Translations under genes and position numbers: made by a program
Shown here: piece by piece, positions 1 to 8,465 of the stretch
Numbering within the stretch: position 1 is the stretch's first letter
Layout: every line of letters starts with the position of its first letter
The notes under the pieces: model-generated
What the model was told of the DNA's origin: nothing
What the model saw: only the letters and a program-made list of their open reading frames with translations
Database searches by the model: none
From: Paenibacillus plantiphilus
GTDB taxonomy: Bacteria; Bacillota; Bacilli; Paenibacillales; Paenibacillaceae
NCBI RefSeq assembly: GCF_927798095.1
Contig: NZ_CAKMMF010000012.1
Span: 112,158 to 176,157 of the forward strand
Length of the DNA stretch: 64,000 nt
Reading direction: 5' to 3'

Positions 1-2
1 AT

Positions 3-440
3 CAGCCAATTGCTTATGGCTACCTTAGCTCAAGAATCATAGAATCCGTGCTGCTTATTGGAGGAACCATCTGTCCAATACTACTCGTTGCTTTAAGTAA
101 ACAATATATCTCCGATGGGGGCGCAGCAAATTCACACTTCCCAATAATAGGTGATTTGATTTTAGTTGCACAAAATAATGCTTTTGAGCTGGCGATGATT
201 GCTCTTAGCTTGGGCAGTTTGATGTTCTGTTATTTGTTATACCGCACGAGGCTGATTCCACGGACATTGTCTTTGTTGGGGCTTGTCGGATATATGGCTT
301 TGCTCTTCAGCAGTTGTTTATCCATTATCGGACTTGACCCTGGCATGCTTCTGTTTATACCAGGAGGGCTGTTTGAGCTTATTTTTCCGATATGGCTGAT
401 TGTCAAAGGATTCGTACCGCGAAGTGATGGCAGTAATTAA
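3..440 (+). CDS. DUF4386-family membrane protein, C-terminal part (5' end outside window)
   Basis: The reading frame is open to the left edge of the window, so this is the C-terminal part of a longer gene. A GTG exists at 48, but the residues before it (..YGYLSSRIIESV) fit the family and argue against a start there. The visible 146 residues contain about four hydrophobic segments, one of them followed by a short YRTRLIPR loop, then a Gly/Pro-rich segment near the end. This matches DUF4386 integral membrane proteins of Bacillota, whose function is unknown. It ends 145 bases before the DoxX-like gene, which has its own promoter-like sequence, so the two are probably separate transcription units. 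Confidence 0.7.
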   Translation, partial: QPIAYGYLSSRIIESVLLIGGTICPILLVALSKQYISDGGAANSHFPIIGDLILVAQNNAFELAMIALSLGSLMFCYLLYRTRLIPRTLSLLGLVGYMALLFSSCLSIIGLDPGMLLFIPGGLFELIFPIWLIVKGFVPRSDGSN

Positions 441-501
441 TCGGACACTGATTTCAACAAGACCATTGGAGAAGCTCCGCCAAATCCAGCATAATAATTG
501 C

Positions 502-554
502 TTTACAAGGCAGCTGATCGTGTTATATTATTTAATAGGACACCTAATGGTGTC
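502..554 (+). promoter_or_regulatory. Putative promoter with a palindromic operator upstream of the DoxX-like gene
   Basis: A -35-like TTTACA (502-507) and -10-like TATATT (524-529) are separated by 16 bases. Just downstream, at 539-554, is a perfect 6-bp dyad, GACACC-taat-GGTGTC, overlapping the expected transcription start. The position suggests a repressor site. No regulator gene lies next to it, so the binding protein is unknown. Confidence 0.45.
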
Positions 555-585
555 GCATTCAATAATATAATGAAAGAGGGATCGC

Positions 586-954
586 ATGTTTATACTATCT
601 ATCGTTCTTCAAAGCTGGCTGCTCTTCTCCATGGCTTTCTTTGGCGGAAGCAAAATTGCAGGAGCCCAGCATCAGGTCGAGCTGTTTGATTCGATTAAGC
701 TTCCTCAATGGTTTCGCGTCATTACGGGGTACGTTCAAATTGTTGGATGCATAGGACTCATTATCGGCTACTGGTATCCGGGGATTGCTGCATGGACCGG
801 AATCGGAATTGGCATTATGATGCTAGTGGCGTGTCTCTCGCATATCAGAGTCCAACATCCGTTTGGAAAAATGTTCCCAGCCCTCTTGAATCTTGTAATC
901 GCTGTTGCAATCGTATTATTAAATACAGATGAGCTGTCCCATCCTTTCGGCTAA
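586..954 (+). CDS. DoxX-like family membrane protein
   Basis: This 122-residue protein has four predicted membrane segments, with GxxKxxG-type residues after the first helix (FGGSKIAGAQHQVE). That is the usual layout of DoxX-like (DoxX_2) proteins of Bacillota, and the length is typical. The ATG at 586 follows a GAAAGAGGG ribosome binding site. The family lies in the cytoplasmic membrane; some members are linked to quinone or thiol redox stress, but the role here cannot be deduced. A palindrome lies in its presumed promoter. It is followed by a GC-rich hairpin and then by the converging MFS gene. Confidence 0.75.
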   Translation: MFILSIVLQSWLLFSMAFFGGSKIAGAQHQVELFDSIKLPQWFRVITGYVQIVGCIGLIIGYWYPGIAAWTGIGIGIMMLVACLSHIRVQHPFGKMFPALLNLVIAVAIVLLNTDELSHPFG

Positions 955-966
955 GCTCAGCTCCAA

Positions 967-1005
967 TGGGGGAGGTGCGAGCTTGCGCGAGTCGTATCTC
1001 CCTCC
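967..1005. terminator. GC-rich hairpin between convergent genes
   Basis: Bases 968-980 can pair with 992-1004 if G-U pairs are allowed (GGGGGAGGTGCGA against TCGTATCTCCCTC), leaving a short loop. It lies just after the DoxX-like gene and before the end of the convergent MFS gene. There is no long T run, so it is only a possible terminator. Confidence 0.35.
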
Positions 1006-1055
1006 TGAAGGGACTATTTTCCGAGAAATTGTATAAAATGCCCTATATGTTCTCT

Positions 1056-2282
1056 CTACGAATTCTCTCTACGAATCCTCGATCTGCCCGGTAAAGCCCA
1101 GTTCTCCGTCAAGAAGTAAATAAGAGCTAAGAGCGGCAGAACGGTGCCAATAAGCGATGCTAGCATCCAGCCTCCCTGTGTATACATCCATCCACCTAAA
1201 GATGAGCCGATAGCCCCTCCTATAAAGAACATCGCCATGAAGAGCCCGTTCAGGCGTCCTCTGGCTTCACTCCCTAGTGAATAAATGGCCCGTTGGCTAA
1301 TGACAAGATTTCCCGAAACGCTCATATCAAGTGTAATTGCAGTTATGAAGAGAAGGATCAGAGCGGGAGCAGAATGGCTATGGAACAAATGAATGAGTCC
1401 AAAAGACAAGACCGCCACAATTATAGCAAGCCCCGTCAACCTATTGCTCCAGCCTTTATCCGCATATCTTCCGGCAATCGGCGCAGCGACCGCGCCGTCC
1501 ACACCAACAAGCGCAAACCATGCAATTCCGCTCTGGGACATTCCGTAAGCATCAGCCAAATGCAGGGGAACGACGGTCCAGAATAAGCTGAAGGCTCCAA
1601 ATAAAAACGCTTGGTACAAGGCGCGACGTCGCAATACCGGCGTATGCCTGAATAAAGTGCCTAGCGAGAGTAGAAGTTGTCTATAGCGCACCGCAGGTGA
1701 GGGCTTCCGCACGGGAAGAACTCGCCAAAGCAGAATAGTCAACAGAGCCGTAACAATTGCAGATAGAACAAATATAGATCTCCAATCCCACAGACTGGCT
1801 GTAAAGCTTGCTAACGGCCGAGCTAACATGATTCCCAGCAACAGACCGCTCATTACACTGCCGACCACGCGGCCGCGCTGATCCTTGGATGCTAAAGAGG
1901 CAGCGAGGGGCACAAGAATTTGCGCCACAACTGATCCGGTTCCAATGAATAAGGATGCGATTAAAAATAATGGCGCATAAGGGGCGAACGCTGCTGTTAG
2001 CAGTGCTCCAACTGCAACTGTAAGCATAATAACGGTGAGGCGCCGATTTTCAACAATGTCGCTTAGCGGCACAATGAACAGCAGCCCAACTACATATCCG
2101 ATCTGAGTAACCGTCACAATGAGTCCGGCTGTTGCAGAAGAAAGGCCAATTGCATCTCGAATCGGTCCTACCAATGTTTGAGCATAATAAAGATTGGCAA
2201 CGATAAGTCCGCATGCGGCTGCGAGCAGCACCATCATCCAACGTGAAATACGACGGTCTTGATTACTTTGTTCATTGTGCAT
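1056..2282 (-). CDS. MFS efflux transporter (DHA1-type)
   Basis: A 408-residue major facilitator with about 12 hydrophobic helices. It has a conserved first-helix segment (ANLYYAQTLVGPIRDAIG) and a loop 2-3 signature region (VPLSDIVENRRLT), typical of DHA1 drug exporters in the plasma membrane. The ATG at 2282 is preferred because GAGGAGGG lies directly upstream; a longer TTG start would place that site inside the gene. It is divergent from a TetR-type regulator at 2452, and the 169-base gap carries three copies of one operator-like sequence. It is therefore very probably controlled by that regulator and induced by its own, unknown, substrate. Confidence 0.85.
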   Translation of the reverse strand: MHNEQSNQDRRISRWMMVLLAAACGLIVANLYYAQTLVGPIRDAIGLSSATAGLIVTVTQIGYVVGLLFIVPLSDIVENRRLTVIMLTVAVGALLTAAFAPYAPLFLIASLFIGTGSVVAQILVPLAASLASKDQRGRVVGSVMSGLLLGIMLARPLASFTASLWDWRSIFVLSAIVTALLTILLWRVLPVRKPSPAVRYRQLLLSLGTLFRHTPVLRRRALYQAFLFGAFSLFWTVVPLHLADAYGMSQSGIAWFALVGVDGAVAAPIAGRYADKGWSNRLTGLAIIVAVLSFGLIHLFHSHSAPALILLFITAITLDMSVSGNLVISQRAIYSLGSEARGRLNGLFMAMFFIGGAIGSSLGGWMYTQGGWMLASLIGTVLPLLALIYFLTENWALPGRSRIRRENS

Positions 2283-2301
2283 AATTACCCTCCTCAATTA
2301 A

Positions 2302-2412
2302 ATACTCAACGTATAGTTTAATAATTTATGATTCAATCATATACTGAACGTATGGTTTTGTAAATAGCCTTTTCTAAAGTCGACTTATTTTGTATACTAA
2401 ACGTATTGTTTA
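2302..2412. promoter_or_regulatory. Triple 19-bp operator for the divergent MFS/TetR pair
   Basis: Three near-identical direct copies occur at 2302-2320 (ATACTcAACGTATaGTTTA), 2341-2359 (ATACTgAACGTATgGTTTT) and 2394-2412 (ATACTaAACGTATtGTTTA). Each contains an imperfect dyad of the form ACTnAAC-5-GTTTAnT. They fill the gap between the divergent transporter and TetR genes, so they are most likely binding sites of that TetR protein. Confidence 0.7.
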
Positions 2413-2451
2413 TTTAGTGCTTCAGCAGGGCTGAGACTAAGGAGGATTCGT

Positions 2452-3024
2452 GTGCAGGGAAAAAGAGGGCGACCACGCAATGTGGAAACGCAAAACATCA
2501 TCCTTTCCGTTTCTTATGAATTATTGTTGGAAATCGGATTCGGAGCCGTTACAGTTGAAAAAATCGCAGATCGTTCCAAGGTAAGCAAAGCGACGATCTA
2601 TAAATGGTGGCCTAACAAAGCTGCAGTTGTGATGGACGGTTTTCTATCCGCTGCGACAATTAGATTGCCTGTGCCCGATACAGGTGCAGTGTTCCAGGAT
2701 ATTCTTGAACACGCCACGAATATGGCCCGGTTTATGGTAAGTCGTGAAGGCTTGATTTTTCTGGAGATTATCGGGGAAGGACAGGTTGATCCGGCTTTGG
2801 CTGAGGTCTACCGGACGCGCTATATACAGCCTCGCAGGCTGGAGGTTCATGGTATTATGAGTCGAGGAATGCAACGCGGCGAATTGAAGGAGAATCTCGA
2901 TATCGCATTATGCACGGATCTTATATACGGGCCGATATTCTACCGCTTGTTAGTATCGGGTGATCCCATTGACGATGACTATGTCAAGCGGCTTGTAACC
3001 CATGTCTTTGATGGCATCCGATAG
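2452..3024 (+). CDS. TetR/AcrR-family transcriptional repressor
   Basis: This 190-residue protein has an N-terminal TetR helix-turn-helix at about residues 12-55 (VEKIADRSKVSKATIYKWW, then NKAAVV) and an all-helical ligand-binding C-terminal part (YRTRYIQPRR.., of the TetR_C type). The basic lead KRGRPR is common in the AcrR group. The GTG start at 2452 is supported by AAGGAGG seven bases upstream. It is divergent from the MFS exporter, with three shared operator copies between them, so it probably represses the transporter and itself until it binds a toxic ligand. A terminator hairpin follows about 100 bases after the stop. Confidence 0.88.
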   Translation: MQGKRGRPRNVETQNIILSVSYELLLEIGFGAVTVEKIADRSKVSKATIYKWWPNKAAVVMDGFLSAATIRLPVPDTGAVFQDILEHATNMARFMVSREGLIFLEIIGEGQVDPALAEVYRTRYIQPRRLEVHGIMSRGMQRGELKENLDIALCTDLIYGPIFYRLLVSGDPIDDDYVKRLVTHVFDGIR

Positions 3025-3125
3025 ACTTCTTTGAAACTGCCGCTGCGATCCATTACGTCGATTAGGCTTCTGCGACGAGCATCATGCGAGTTATGTTCCG
3101 CCAGGCTCCACCAATATAACAAATG

Positions 3126-3150
3126 ACCACGTCCATATAGACGTGGTTTT
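3126..3150 (+). terminator. Rho-independent terminator after the TetR gene
   Basis: The perfect 8-bp stem ACCACGTC (3126-3133) / GACGTGGT (3140-3147) has the loop CATATA and is followed by TTTTC. Confidence 0.7.
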
Positions 3151-3425
3151 CTGTTGTGCGACTTCCCGCATCGGTCATGGCGTGCTGTTAGGTTTGAACC
3201 TCGACCGTGGTCTAGCTGAGGTGAAGTCCGCAGATGGATGCATTTGCGGTCATTATGGCTCTGCCGACAGGCGGCTATATGTATGGAATGGTTGTAAAGG
3301 CGCTGTCGAGCTCCCATCAGCAAATCCCGGATCCACAATGAATATGATCGAATCATTAAAAAGTGTAGAATGACCTCCTACTAAATTTTATGAACGAATC
3401 AGGAAGCCTAGACGAACGAGGTGAA
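3151..3425. other. Gene-poor gap, possibly holding a decayed gene fragment
   Basis: No convincing gene was found. One plus-strand stretch at about 3240-3330 reads AFAVIMALPTGGYMYGMVVK, which looks like a membrane helix but has no start, no ribosome binding site and no continuation. It may be the remnant of a lost transporter gene. ACCTC and GAGGT arms at about 3200-3225 form a loose dyad of unknown meaning. Confidence 0.3.
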
Positions 3426-3455
3426 GACGCCCTAATACCATAGTATAAGGGCGTC
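3426..3455. terminator. Strong hairpin downstream of the binding-protein gene
   Basis: A 13-bp stem with one mismatch (GACGCCCTAATAC / GTATAAGGGCGTC) closes a 4-base loop, 28 bases past the stop of the minus-strand lipoprotein gene. There is no T tract on either side, but position and strength suggest transcript termination or 3'-end protection. Confidence 0.5.
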
Positions 3456-3482
3456 CATCGATGAAAGGAGAATAACGATTGC

Positions 3483-4493
3483 TTACTGTTTATGGGAAAG
3501 CCATGCCGCAAGCTCCTCAGTCTGCGAGAGAACTGCGATGGGATCATAGTACCAGGAGCGCTCTTCCTTCCACACATACATACGATCATTTTTGACGGCA
3601 TCTAATGTATTCCAGAGTGGATCCCTCTTGTAATCTTCAAGCGTCCGTGAGTTTGAAGTTAGTATGATGTAATCACCTGCGTATTCTGCCAGCATTTCTT
3701 TTGATAGCTCCACATATTGTTTTTCCATAATTTCAGCTGAGATGCTTGAAGGCGGCTTGCGTCCTAGTGCCTGATAAATAGGCTGACCGCCCCGGCCAAA
3801 ATTATCTCCATAGACATAGACGGCTTTTTCGACATCTTCGAAGATAGTAAAGGTAGCCTCAGGTGGAATCGCTTGATCTACTTGAGCTTTTGCCTTAGCT
3901 AGTCTTTCATCAAATGCTGCAAGCCAAGCCTCAGCCTCTTGTTCCCGGCCAAGCAGTTTGCCAAAGTAGGTCAATTCTTCCCGGGCGTTTTTCAACTCGC
4001 CATAAGGGATAGAGACAGTTGGAGCTGTTTTGGACAGATTCTCATATTTGGCTGGATCATTCTCCGCTGTGATGATTAGATCCGGCTCTAAATTAAGGAC
4101 CATTTCTAGAGAAACGTTGCCATAGTCGCCGATATCCGCAACCCCTTCAAGCGCTTCGGCAAAATAGACATTTTTCAAATGCAGACCAGGTGTACCGATA
4201 GGCTTAACCCCCAGCGCAATCAATGAGCCTAGATAGTCATCTGTTACAATGCGCATCGGCTTGACAGGGATTTCAATGTCGCCATTCAGGGTAGTTACGA
4301 TTTTAGTCGTTGCCGCTGTCGATACATCTTCAGAAGTATCCGACGAATCGGCTGTAGTTGAAGCAGTCGGCGAAACGGAATTGTCATTTGTTGCCTTTGA
4401 ATCATTGTTTCCGCAAGCTGCTAGAAGCAGCACAATCAAGAGCAAAGCAAGCCCTGCATAAGAAAGATTCCATTTCCTTTGTTTCATCTGCAT
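3483..4493 (-). CDS. Iron-siderophore ABC transporter substrate-binding lipoprotein
   Basis: A roughly 336-residue lipoprotein. The N-terminus has basic residues, a hydrophobic stretch and the lipobox LLAAC-G, followed by a Ser/Thr/Asp-rich linker of about 35 residues. The rest is a type III (FepB/FeuA-like) binding fold with landmarks IPVKPMRIV near the start, LNLEPDLIIT in the middle and a C-terminal VLSQTEELAAWL. It should bind a ferric siderophore outside the membrane. The start at 4493 (MQMKQ..) has GAGAGGA upstream. A Fur box lies just before it and the Btr-like regulator gene lies upstream on the same strand. No permease or ATPase gene is adjacent, so it must share a transporter encoded elsewhere. 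Confidence 0.88.
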   Translation of the reverse strand: MQMKQRKWNLSYAGLALLLIVLLLAACGNNDSKATNDNSVSPTASTTADSSDTSEDVSTAATTKIVTTLNGDIEIPVKPMRIVTDDYLGSLIALGVKPIGTPGLHLKNVYFAEALEGVADIGDYGNVSLEMVLNLEPDLIITAENDPAKYENLSKTAPTVSIPYGELKNAREELTYFGKLLGREQEAEAWLAAFDERLAKAKAQVDQAIPPEATFTIFEDVEKAVYVYGDNFGRGGQPIYQALGRKPPSSISAEIMEKQYVELSKEMLAEYAGDYIILTSNSRTLEDYKRDPLWNTLDAVKNDRMYVWKEERSWYYDPIAVLSQTEELAAWLSHKQ

Positions 4494-4515
4494 ATATCCT
4501 CTCAATGTTTAATAA

Positions 4516-4530
4516 TGAAAATGATAATCA
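4516..4530 (-). promoter_or_regulatory. Fur box upstream of the siderophore-binding lipoprotein
   Basis: TGAAAAT-g-ATAATCA matches the Bacillus 7-1-7 Fur consensus (TGATAAT-n-ATTATCA) at 12 of 14 positions. It lies 22 bases before the gene start, so iron repression is expected. Confidence 0.75.
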
Positions 4531-4602
4531 TCCTCACTTGATAACTGTAAGCTTGTATGCTTCCAATCGCCATGTCACAAAATGATATGACAGGATGGCA
4601 TT

Positions 4603-6186
4603 TTATGATGCAAGGTTGGCTACTAATAGTTTCAGCTGTTGCAGGGTGGAATGAGGATCAAATCCATAGAAGAGATCGGCATGGTTCAGAATCACAACCC
4701 GGTGCTGCTTAACGGCCTCCATCGCAAGCCAGTCTGGTGAATGAAATAATCGTTCTGTCCGCGGGGAATGTGGCAGATCCAAGAGAACGATATAATCTGC
4801 GGGATAATTGCAAATCTGCTCCAGAGTGACTTGGAAATAACCGGCTGTATATATGCCTTCTTTGATTATTGCGTCAGGTATATCAAAACCAAGATCATCA
4901 TACAGCACATGTCCACCCCGACCATAACGATTGCCAAACGTATAGGCTTCATTCTCTTGTAGTTCCCATATAATAAGGCTTCCACGACCGCCCAGTACTT
5001 TATCCAGCTGAATATTGGCAAGCTTGACTTGCATGTTATACTGCTCAAGCAGATTCTCTGCCTGCTGCTGCTTCCCGGCTACTTCCGCAATTTGACGAAA
5101 CTGCTCACGCCAATCGAGCTTCATAAACGGCAGGGCGACTACGGGGGCAATGCTTCTCAGCTTCATGTCCTCGGACAATTTCTCGTAACCAATGATAACA
5201 TCCGGCATCAGAGTCTGTACCTGTTCATAACAACCGTAGTTTCCATCCCACCTAAGCTCTTGTTCCTGATCGTTAGGAGCACTTGGATATTGGGCTTGCA
5301 CATATGCGGAGTAGGCACCCATAATCGGTTCGGTTTGTAAGGTAAGCAACATCGCGGTATGGTTGTAGTTTGTCGATAGAATGCGTTTTGGCTTGTGAAG
5401 GAATGTCGTAGGAGCGATGCCAACCACTTGCTTAAATTTGCGGCTTAAGTAATAGCCGTCCTTGTAACCGACCTCTTGAGCTAGATCATGCAAGTTATTG
5501 GGAGTGCCTGTTAAAAGCTGTTGCTGCACATCTCTTATGCGCAGCGTGTTCATATAAGAGCTGAAGGTGCTGCCAATCTGCTTATGAAAAGTCCGAGAGA
5601 AATGCTCCGGGCTAATGCTTCCCAGCGCGGCAAGCTGCTCTCGTGTAAGCTCTTCCCGATAATGCAAATGGATATGGTTTAGCACGCTATGCAGCCAATC
5701 ACTTCCCTGATAGATGGCTTTCTCCGATTCAAGCTGGATCTGTTCGATAAGTTCTAGAAATAGCCGCTGAGCTTGAAAGGGGTGCTTGGATCTCGACTGC
5801 CACGCTGTATACAACTCCAGAGCCAGCATAGCTGCACGATAAGAGCAGGAAAAGGGCAGCATACTACATGGCAGCGGCCTTGGGGCAGAGTGATTCAGTG
5901 TTGTATACGTGTATTCGATAAGGAATGCTCGTTGAGCCTGCGCCTCTATTAATTGAAGACTGAAGTCTTTATCGCATAACAACACCGAACGGCCTTGTAA
6001 AGACTGCTCGAACCCATTCACAACAAGTCGGATGCTGCCATCCATAATGACCAGCAAAAAAGGATAGTCACGGGTTGTTATAGGACCTCCAATAGAAAGG
6101 GCATCCAGTAAATTATGAATTTCAACAGGGAAATAATACGTATTGTCAGGCATCCCTGCTAGCTGCCTGCTGTTATTATTGTACAT
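4603..6186 (-). CDS. AraC-family regulator fused to a siderophore-binding domain (Btr-like)
   Basis: This 527-residue protein has three parts: an N-terminal cupin-like region (1-130), an AraC double helix-turn-helix at about 165-265 (LTREQLAALGSISPEHFSR and LHDLAQEVGYKDGYYLSR, then APTTF), and a C-terminal periplasmic-binding-like domain (about 270-527) with VQTLMPDVIIGYEKLS and YGRGGHVLYDDLG. This matches B. subtilis Btr, an activator that senses iron-loaded bacillibactin in the cytoplasm and switches on siderophore uptake genes (established for Btr; inferred here). The ATG at 6186 follows GAGGTGT. A good Fur box precedes it. The probable target is the lipoprotein gene immediately downstream. 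Confidence 0.87.
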   Translation of the reverse strand: MYNNNSRQLAGMPDNTYYFPVEIHNLLDALSIGGPITTRDYPFLLVIMDGSIRLVVNGFEQSLQGRSVLLCDKDFSLQLIEAQAQRAFLIEYTYTTLNHSAPRPLPCSMLPFSCSYRAAMLALELYTAWQSRSKHPFQAQRLFLELIEQIQLESEKAIYQGSDWLHSVLNHIHLHYREELTREQLAALGSISPEHFSRTFHKQIGSTFSSYMNTLRIRDVQQQLLTGTPNNLHDLAQEVGYKDGYYLSRKFKQVVGIAPTTFLHKPKRILSTNYNHTAMLLTLQTEPIMGAYSAYVQAQYPSAPNDQEQELRWDGNYGCYEQVQTLMPDVIIGYEKLSEDMKLRSIAPVVALPFMKLDWREQFRQIAEVAGKQQQAENLLEQYNMQVKLANIQLDKVLGGRGSLIIWELQENEAYTFGNRYGRGGHVLYDDLGFDIPDAIIKEGIYTAGYFQVTLEQICNYPADYIVLLDLPHSPRTERLFHSPDWLAMEAVKQHRVVILNHADLFYGFDPHSTLQQLKLLVANLAS

Positions 6187-6213
6187 GAGGACACCTCTAT
6201 CGTTCGATGTAAT

Positions 6214-6228
6214 TGATAATGATTCTCA
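6214..6228 (-). promoter_or_regulatory. Fur box upstream of the Btr-like regulator
   Basis: TGATAAT-g-ATTCTCA matches the 7-1-7 Fur consensus at 13 of 14 positions, 28 bases before the start codon. Confidence 0.8.
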
Positions 6229-6443
6229 ATATAAATTATAATCGATGCTTGATCTATATTCAAGCTAGGCTAAGAATGACTGCGATTGAACATCCGTTTT
6301 GTCCTCGTTGTGTTGCAGAGTGACAGTTTGTTTGGTGCACACTCTGCCAGCCATTAAGATTGAATTGACTTTCGACATATAGATGTCTAAAATTTTAATG
6401 GAATAATATTCACAATGAACAAAAAAATGAAATGGGGTTGGGC

Positions 6444-7313
6444 ATGAAGGCAGAGCACAAACAAACTGCAGTACTGAACCTAGCATTACGCGGACTCATC
6501 GTCATCATCGGCGGATTTATTACCGCCTACGGACTTGAATCCGTATTAATACCGAACAACGTATCCGATGGTGGCGTGACGGGATTAAGCATCGTAGGGT
6601 CAAATCTTTTCGGGCTGCCATTGGGACTTCTGATCGCGATTCTTAATTTACCGTTCGTATATTTAGGATATAAGCAGATTGGAAAAAGCTTTGCGGTGTA
6701 TTCCGTACTCGGCATAGCTTCGCTGGCCGTCGGGACCATCGTTATGCATCATATTACGCCGATCATCGAAGGCGATACGCTGCTCGTTACCGTAGTCGGA
6801 GGCATCATTATCGGATTGGGAATGGGACTCGCCCTGCGGAACGGAGGCGCGCTGGACGGGATTGATATGCTGGCAGTATTGCTTTCCCGGAAGCTGCCTT
6901 TCGGAACAAGCGATCTGATCCTGTTCTTGAACGTATTCGTATTCATCGTCGTTTCGGCTGTATTCGGGCTGAAAGGGGCCATATTGTCGGGAATTGCCTA
7001 TTTTATAGCTTCGAAAGTGATACATATCGTTGAGGAAGGCTTGAGCGGAGCTAAATCGTTCAAAATCATAACCAAGTATCCTGATATCATGATTGAAAGC
7101 ATTCGCATTCGATTGGGTCGCGGTGCTACGTATAGTACGGTGCAAGGCGGATATACGAATGAGCATTTCAAAGAAATCACATGCGTCATTAACCGATTGG
7201 AAGAACGGAAGATGAAGGAAATTATTAATGAAATTGACGAGGATGCTTTTATAATGGTATTCGAAGTGGCAGAAGTAAAAGGTGGAAGCTTTAAGAAGAA
7301 GGATATTCATTAA
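6444..7313 (+). CDS. YitT-family membrane protein (DUF161/DUF2179)
   Basis: A roughly 289-residue integral membrane protein with five to six hydrophobic segments, including the family hallmark NNVSDGGVTGLSI after the first helix and GGALDGIDMLA in the middle. A soluble C-terminal DUF2179 domain follows (about 215-275, with RGATYSTVQGGYT and EDAFIMVFEVAEVKG). The function of YitT proteins is not established. The ATG at 6444 is preferred over 6432 because GGGG lies at proper spacing before it and nothing G-rich precedes 6432. The gene appears to be monocistronic and ends at a strong shared terminator. Confidence 0.87.
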   Translation: MKAEHKQTAVLNLALRGLIVIIGGFITAYGLESVLIPNNVSDGGVTGLSIVGSNLFGLPLGLLIAILNLPFVYLGYKQIGKSFAVYSVLGIASLAVGTIVMHHITPIIEGDTLLVTVVGGIIIGLGMGLALRNGGALDGIDMLAVLLSRKLPFGTSDLILFLNVFVFIVVSAVFGLKGAILSGIAYFIASKVIHIVEEGLSGAKSFKIITKYPDIMIESIRIRLGRGATYSTVQGGYTNEHFKEITCVINRLEERKMKEIINEIDEDAFIMVFEVAEVKGGSFKKKDIH

Positions 7314-7352
7314 GAGTCACGGCGGCTTTGAATTCAGCCCCATAAGAGATGC

Positions 7353-7402
7353 AAAGGAACCTTCAATCCCACTATCTAAGTGGAGCTGAAGGTTCCTTTT
7401 TT
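7353..7402. terminator. Bidirectional rho-independent terminator
   Basis: The 13-bp stem AAAGGAACCTTCA (7353-7365) / TGAAGGTTCCTTT (7387-7399) is followed by a T run in the plus direction. It separates the YitT gene from the end of the convergent GntR operon and can serve both. Confidence 0.85.
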
Positions 7403-7446
7403 GATCGAATATCACTTGCATAGCGCGAGCTGATCGTGGCAAGAAT

Positions 7447-7812
7447 TCAATAAACTTCCTTCAATAGCTCATAAACCTCTTCGATCGTGAGACCAAAGGA
7501 TTTGTAATACGAGGTGTCGGTGGCCATCTGCTGCAAGATCATTTCATTGCGTTTTTGAAGCATCTCGCGTGGCGAGAGCTCGGATATGAAACATCCTTTG
7601 CCGGTTACGGTGTAAATCAGACCGAGCCGTTCGAGCTCTTCCCACGCTTTTTTTACGGTAATGATACTAACACGAAGCTCCGTGGCCGCTTGTCGTATCG
7701 GTGGCAAGCTATACCCGTTTTCTAGCTCACCCTTGAGAATTTGTGCGCTGATTTGTTCAAAAAGCTGCTGGTAAATCGGTTTATCAGAGGTGTTCGAAAT
7801 CGCAATGTTCAT
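7447..7812 (-). CDS. GntR-family (YtrA subgroup) transcriptional regulator
   Basis: This 121-residue protein has a winged helix at about residues 10-75 (PIYQQLFEQISAQILKGEL, then LPPIRQAATELRVSIITVKKAWEELERLGLI) and only a short helical tail. This is the size and form of the YtrA subgroup, which lacks a large effector domain and usually represses a linked ABC transporter operon. Here it is the last gene of that operon; its ATG overlaps the permease stop by one base (TAATG). It probably binds the ATTGTG/CACAAT dyad at the operon promoter. Confidence 0.88.
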   Translation of the reverse strand: MNIAISNTSDKPIYQQLFEQISAQILKGELENGYSLPPIRQAATELRVSIITVKKAWEELERLGLIYTVTGKGCFISELSPREMLQKRNEMILQQMATDTSYYKSFGLTIEEVYELLKEVY

Positions 7813-8465
7813 TATATTTCCACTTTCTCAAACCGTTTGATGGCAATATGATAAGCGATAATCGTAAATATCGCAAATATCCCGATGCCCATGATCAGAA
7901 TCGATAAGTGGGTTCCCAAACGATCAGTACCCGTTCCTTTGAACAGATCATACACGTACGAATTCTGTATGCCGAGCCATTCTGCGCCTCCAGCAAACAG
8001 CATCACAGCTGTAATGGATGCAACCGTTGCTGCGCCGTATTTAAACGCTGTTTTATAATACATGGATATAAGGATAATGTTGAAGATCGCAAGCATGACG
8101 AAACATAGTCCCCAGAAACCTAAGGTTGGTTTGAAGAAATAGTAGGTCAGATCCGGATACAAGCGAATAGTAATCATGCCATACAGCATTGCGACAACGA
8201 TATGGATGAGTTCCAGGATTACAATAACGGATACCTTCGCTTTTACAATATCCCTTTTGGTTACCGGCAGCATGCCTGTAAATATCAAATCATTCTGAGA
8301 TTTATACCCTGCAAACATATTCGGTACCGTGAGAAAACAGAAGTAAAGGACGACAAGGAAATATAACCATCCGGGGATGAGCATTAACGCGCCTGTCAAA
8401 AACGGCAGGATATAAAAGAAAGGACTTACGCCCAGCTTTAATTCTTTCATTAGCAGGTTATACAT
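7812..8465 (-). CDS. ABC-2 type exporter permease
   Basis: This 217-residue protein has six hydrophobic segments and an FTGMLPVTKRDIVKAKV loop after the second, a feature of bacteriocin/antibiotic-type ABC-2 permeases of the YtrC/BcrB kind. It lies in the cytoplasmic membrane and should pair with the ATPase encoded just before it; the genes overlap by 8 bases (ATGTATAA). Substrate unknown. The linked YtrA-type regulator suggests a role in cell-envelope or antibiotic stress (inference). Confidence 0.82.
   Translation of the reverse strand: MYNLLMKELKLGVSPFFYILPFLTGALMLIPGWLYFLVVLYFCFLTVPNMFAGYKSQNDLIFTGMLPVTKRDIVKAKVSVIVILELIHIVVAMLYGMITIRLYPDLTYYFFKPTLGFWGLCFVMLAIFNIILISMYYKTAFKYGAATVASITAVMLFAGGAEWLGIQNSYVYDLFKGTGTDRLGTHLSILIMGIGIFAIFTIIAYHIAIKRFEKVEI

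Noticed and set aside
498..689. Short plus-strand frame overlapping the DoxX-like gene start
   Set aside because: No ribosome binding site; it overlaps the promoter-like region and the real gene in another frame.
3143..3373. 76-residue plus-strand frame in the gap after the TetR gene
   Set aside because: Starts inside the terminator hairpin, has no ribosome binding site and no recognisable features.
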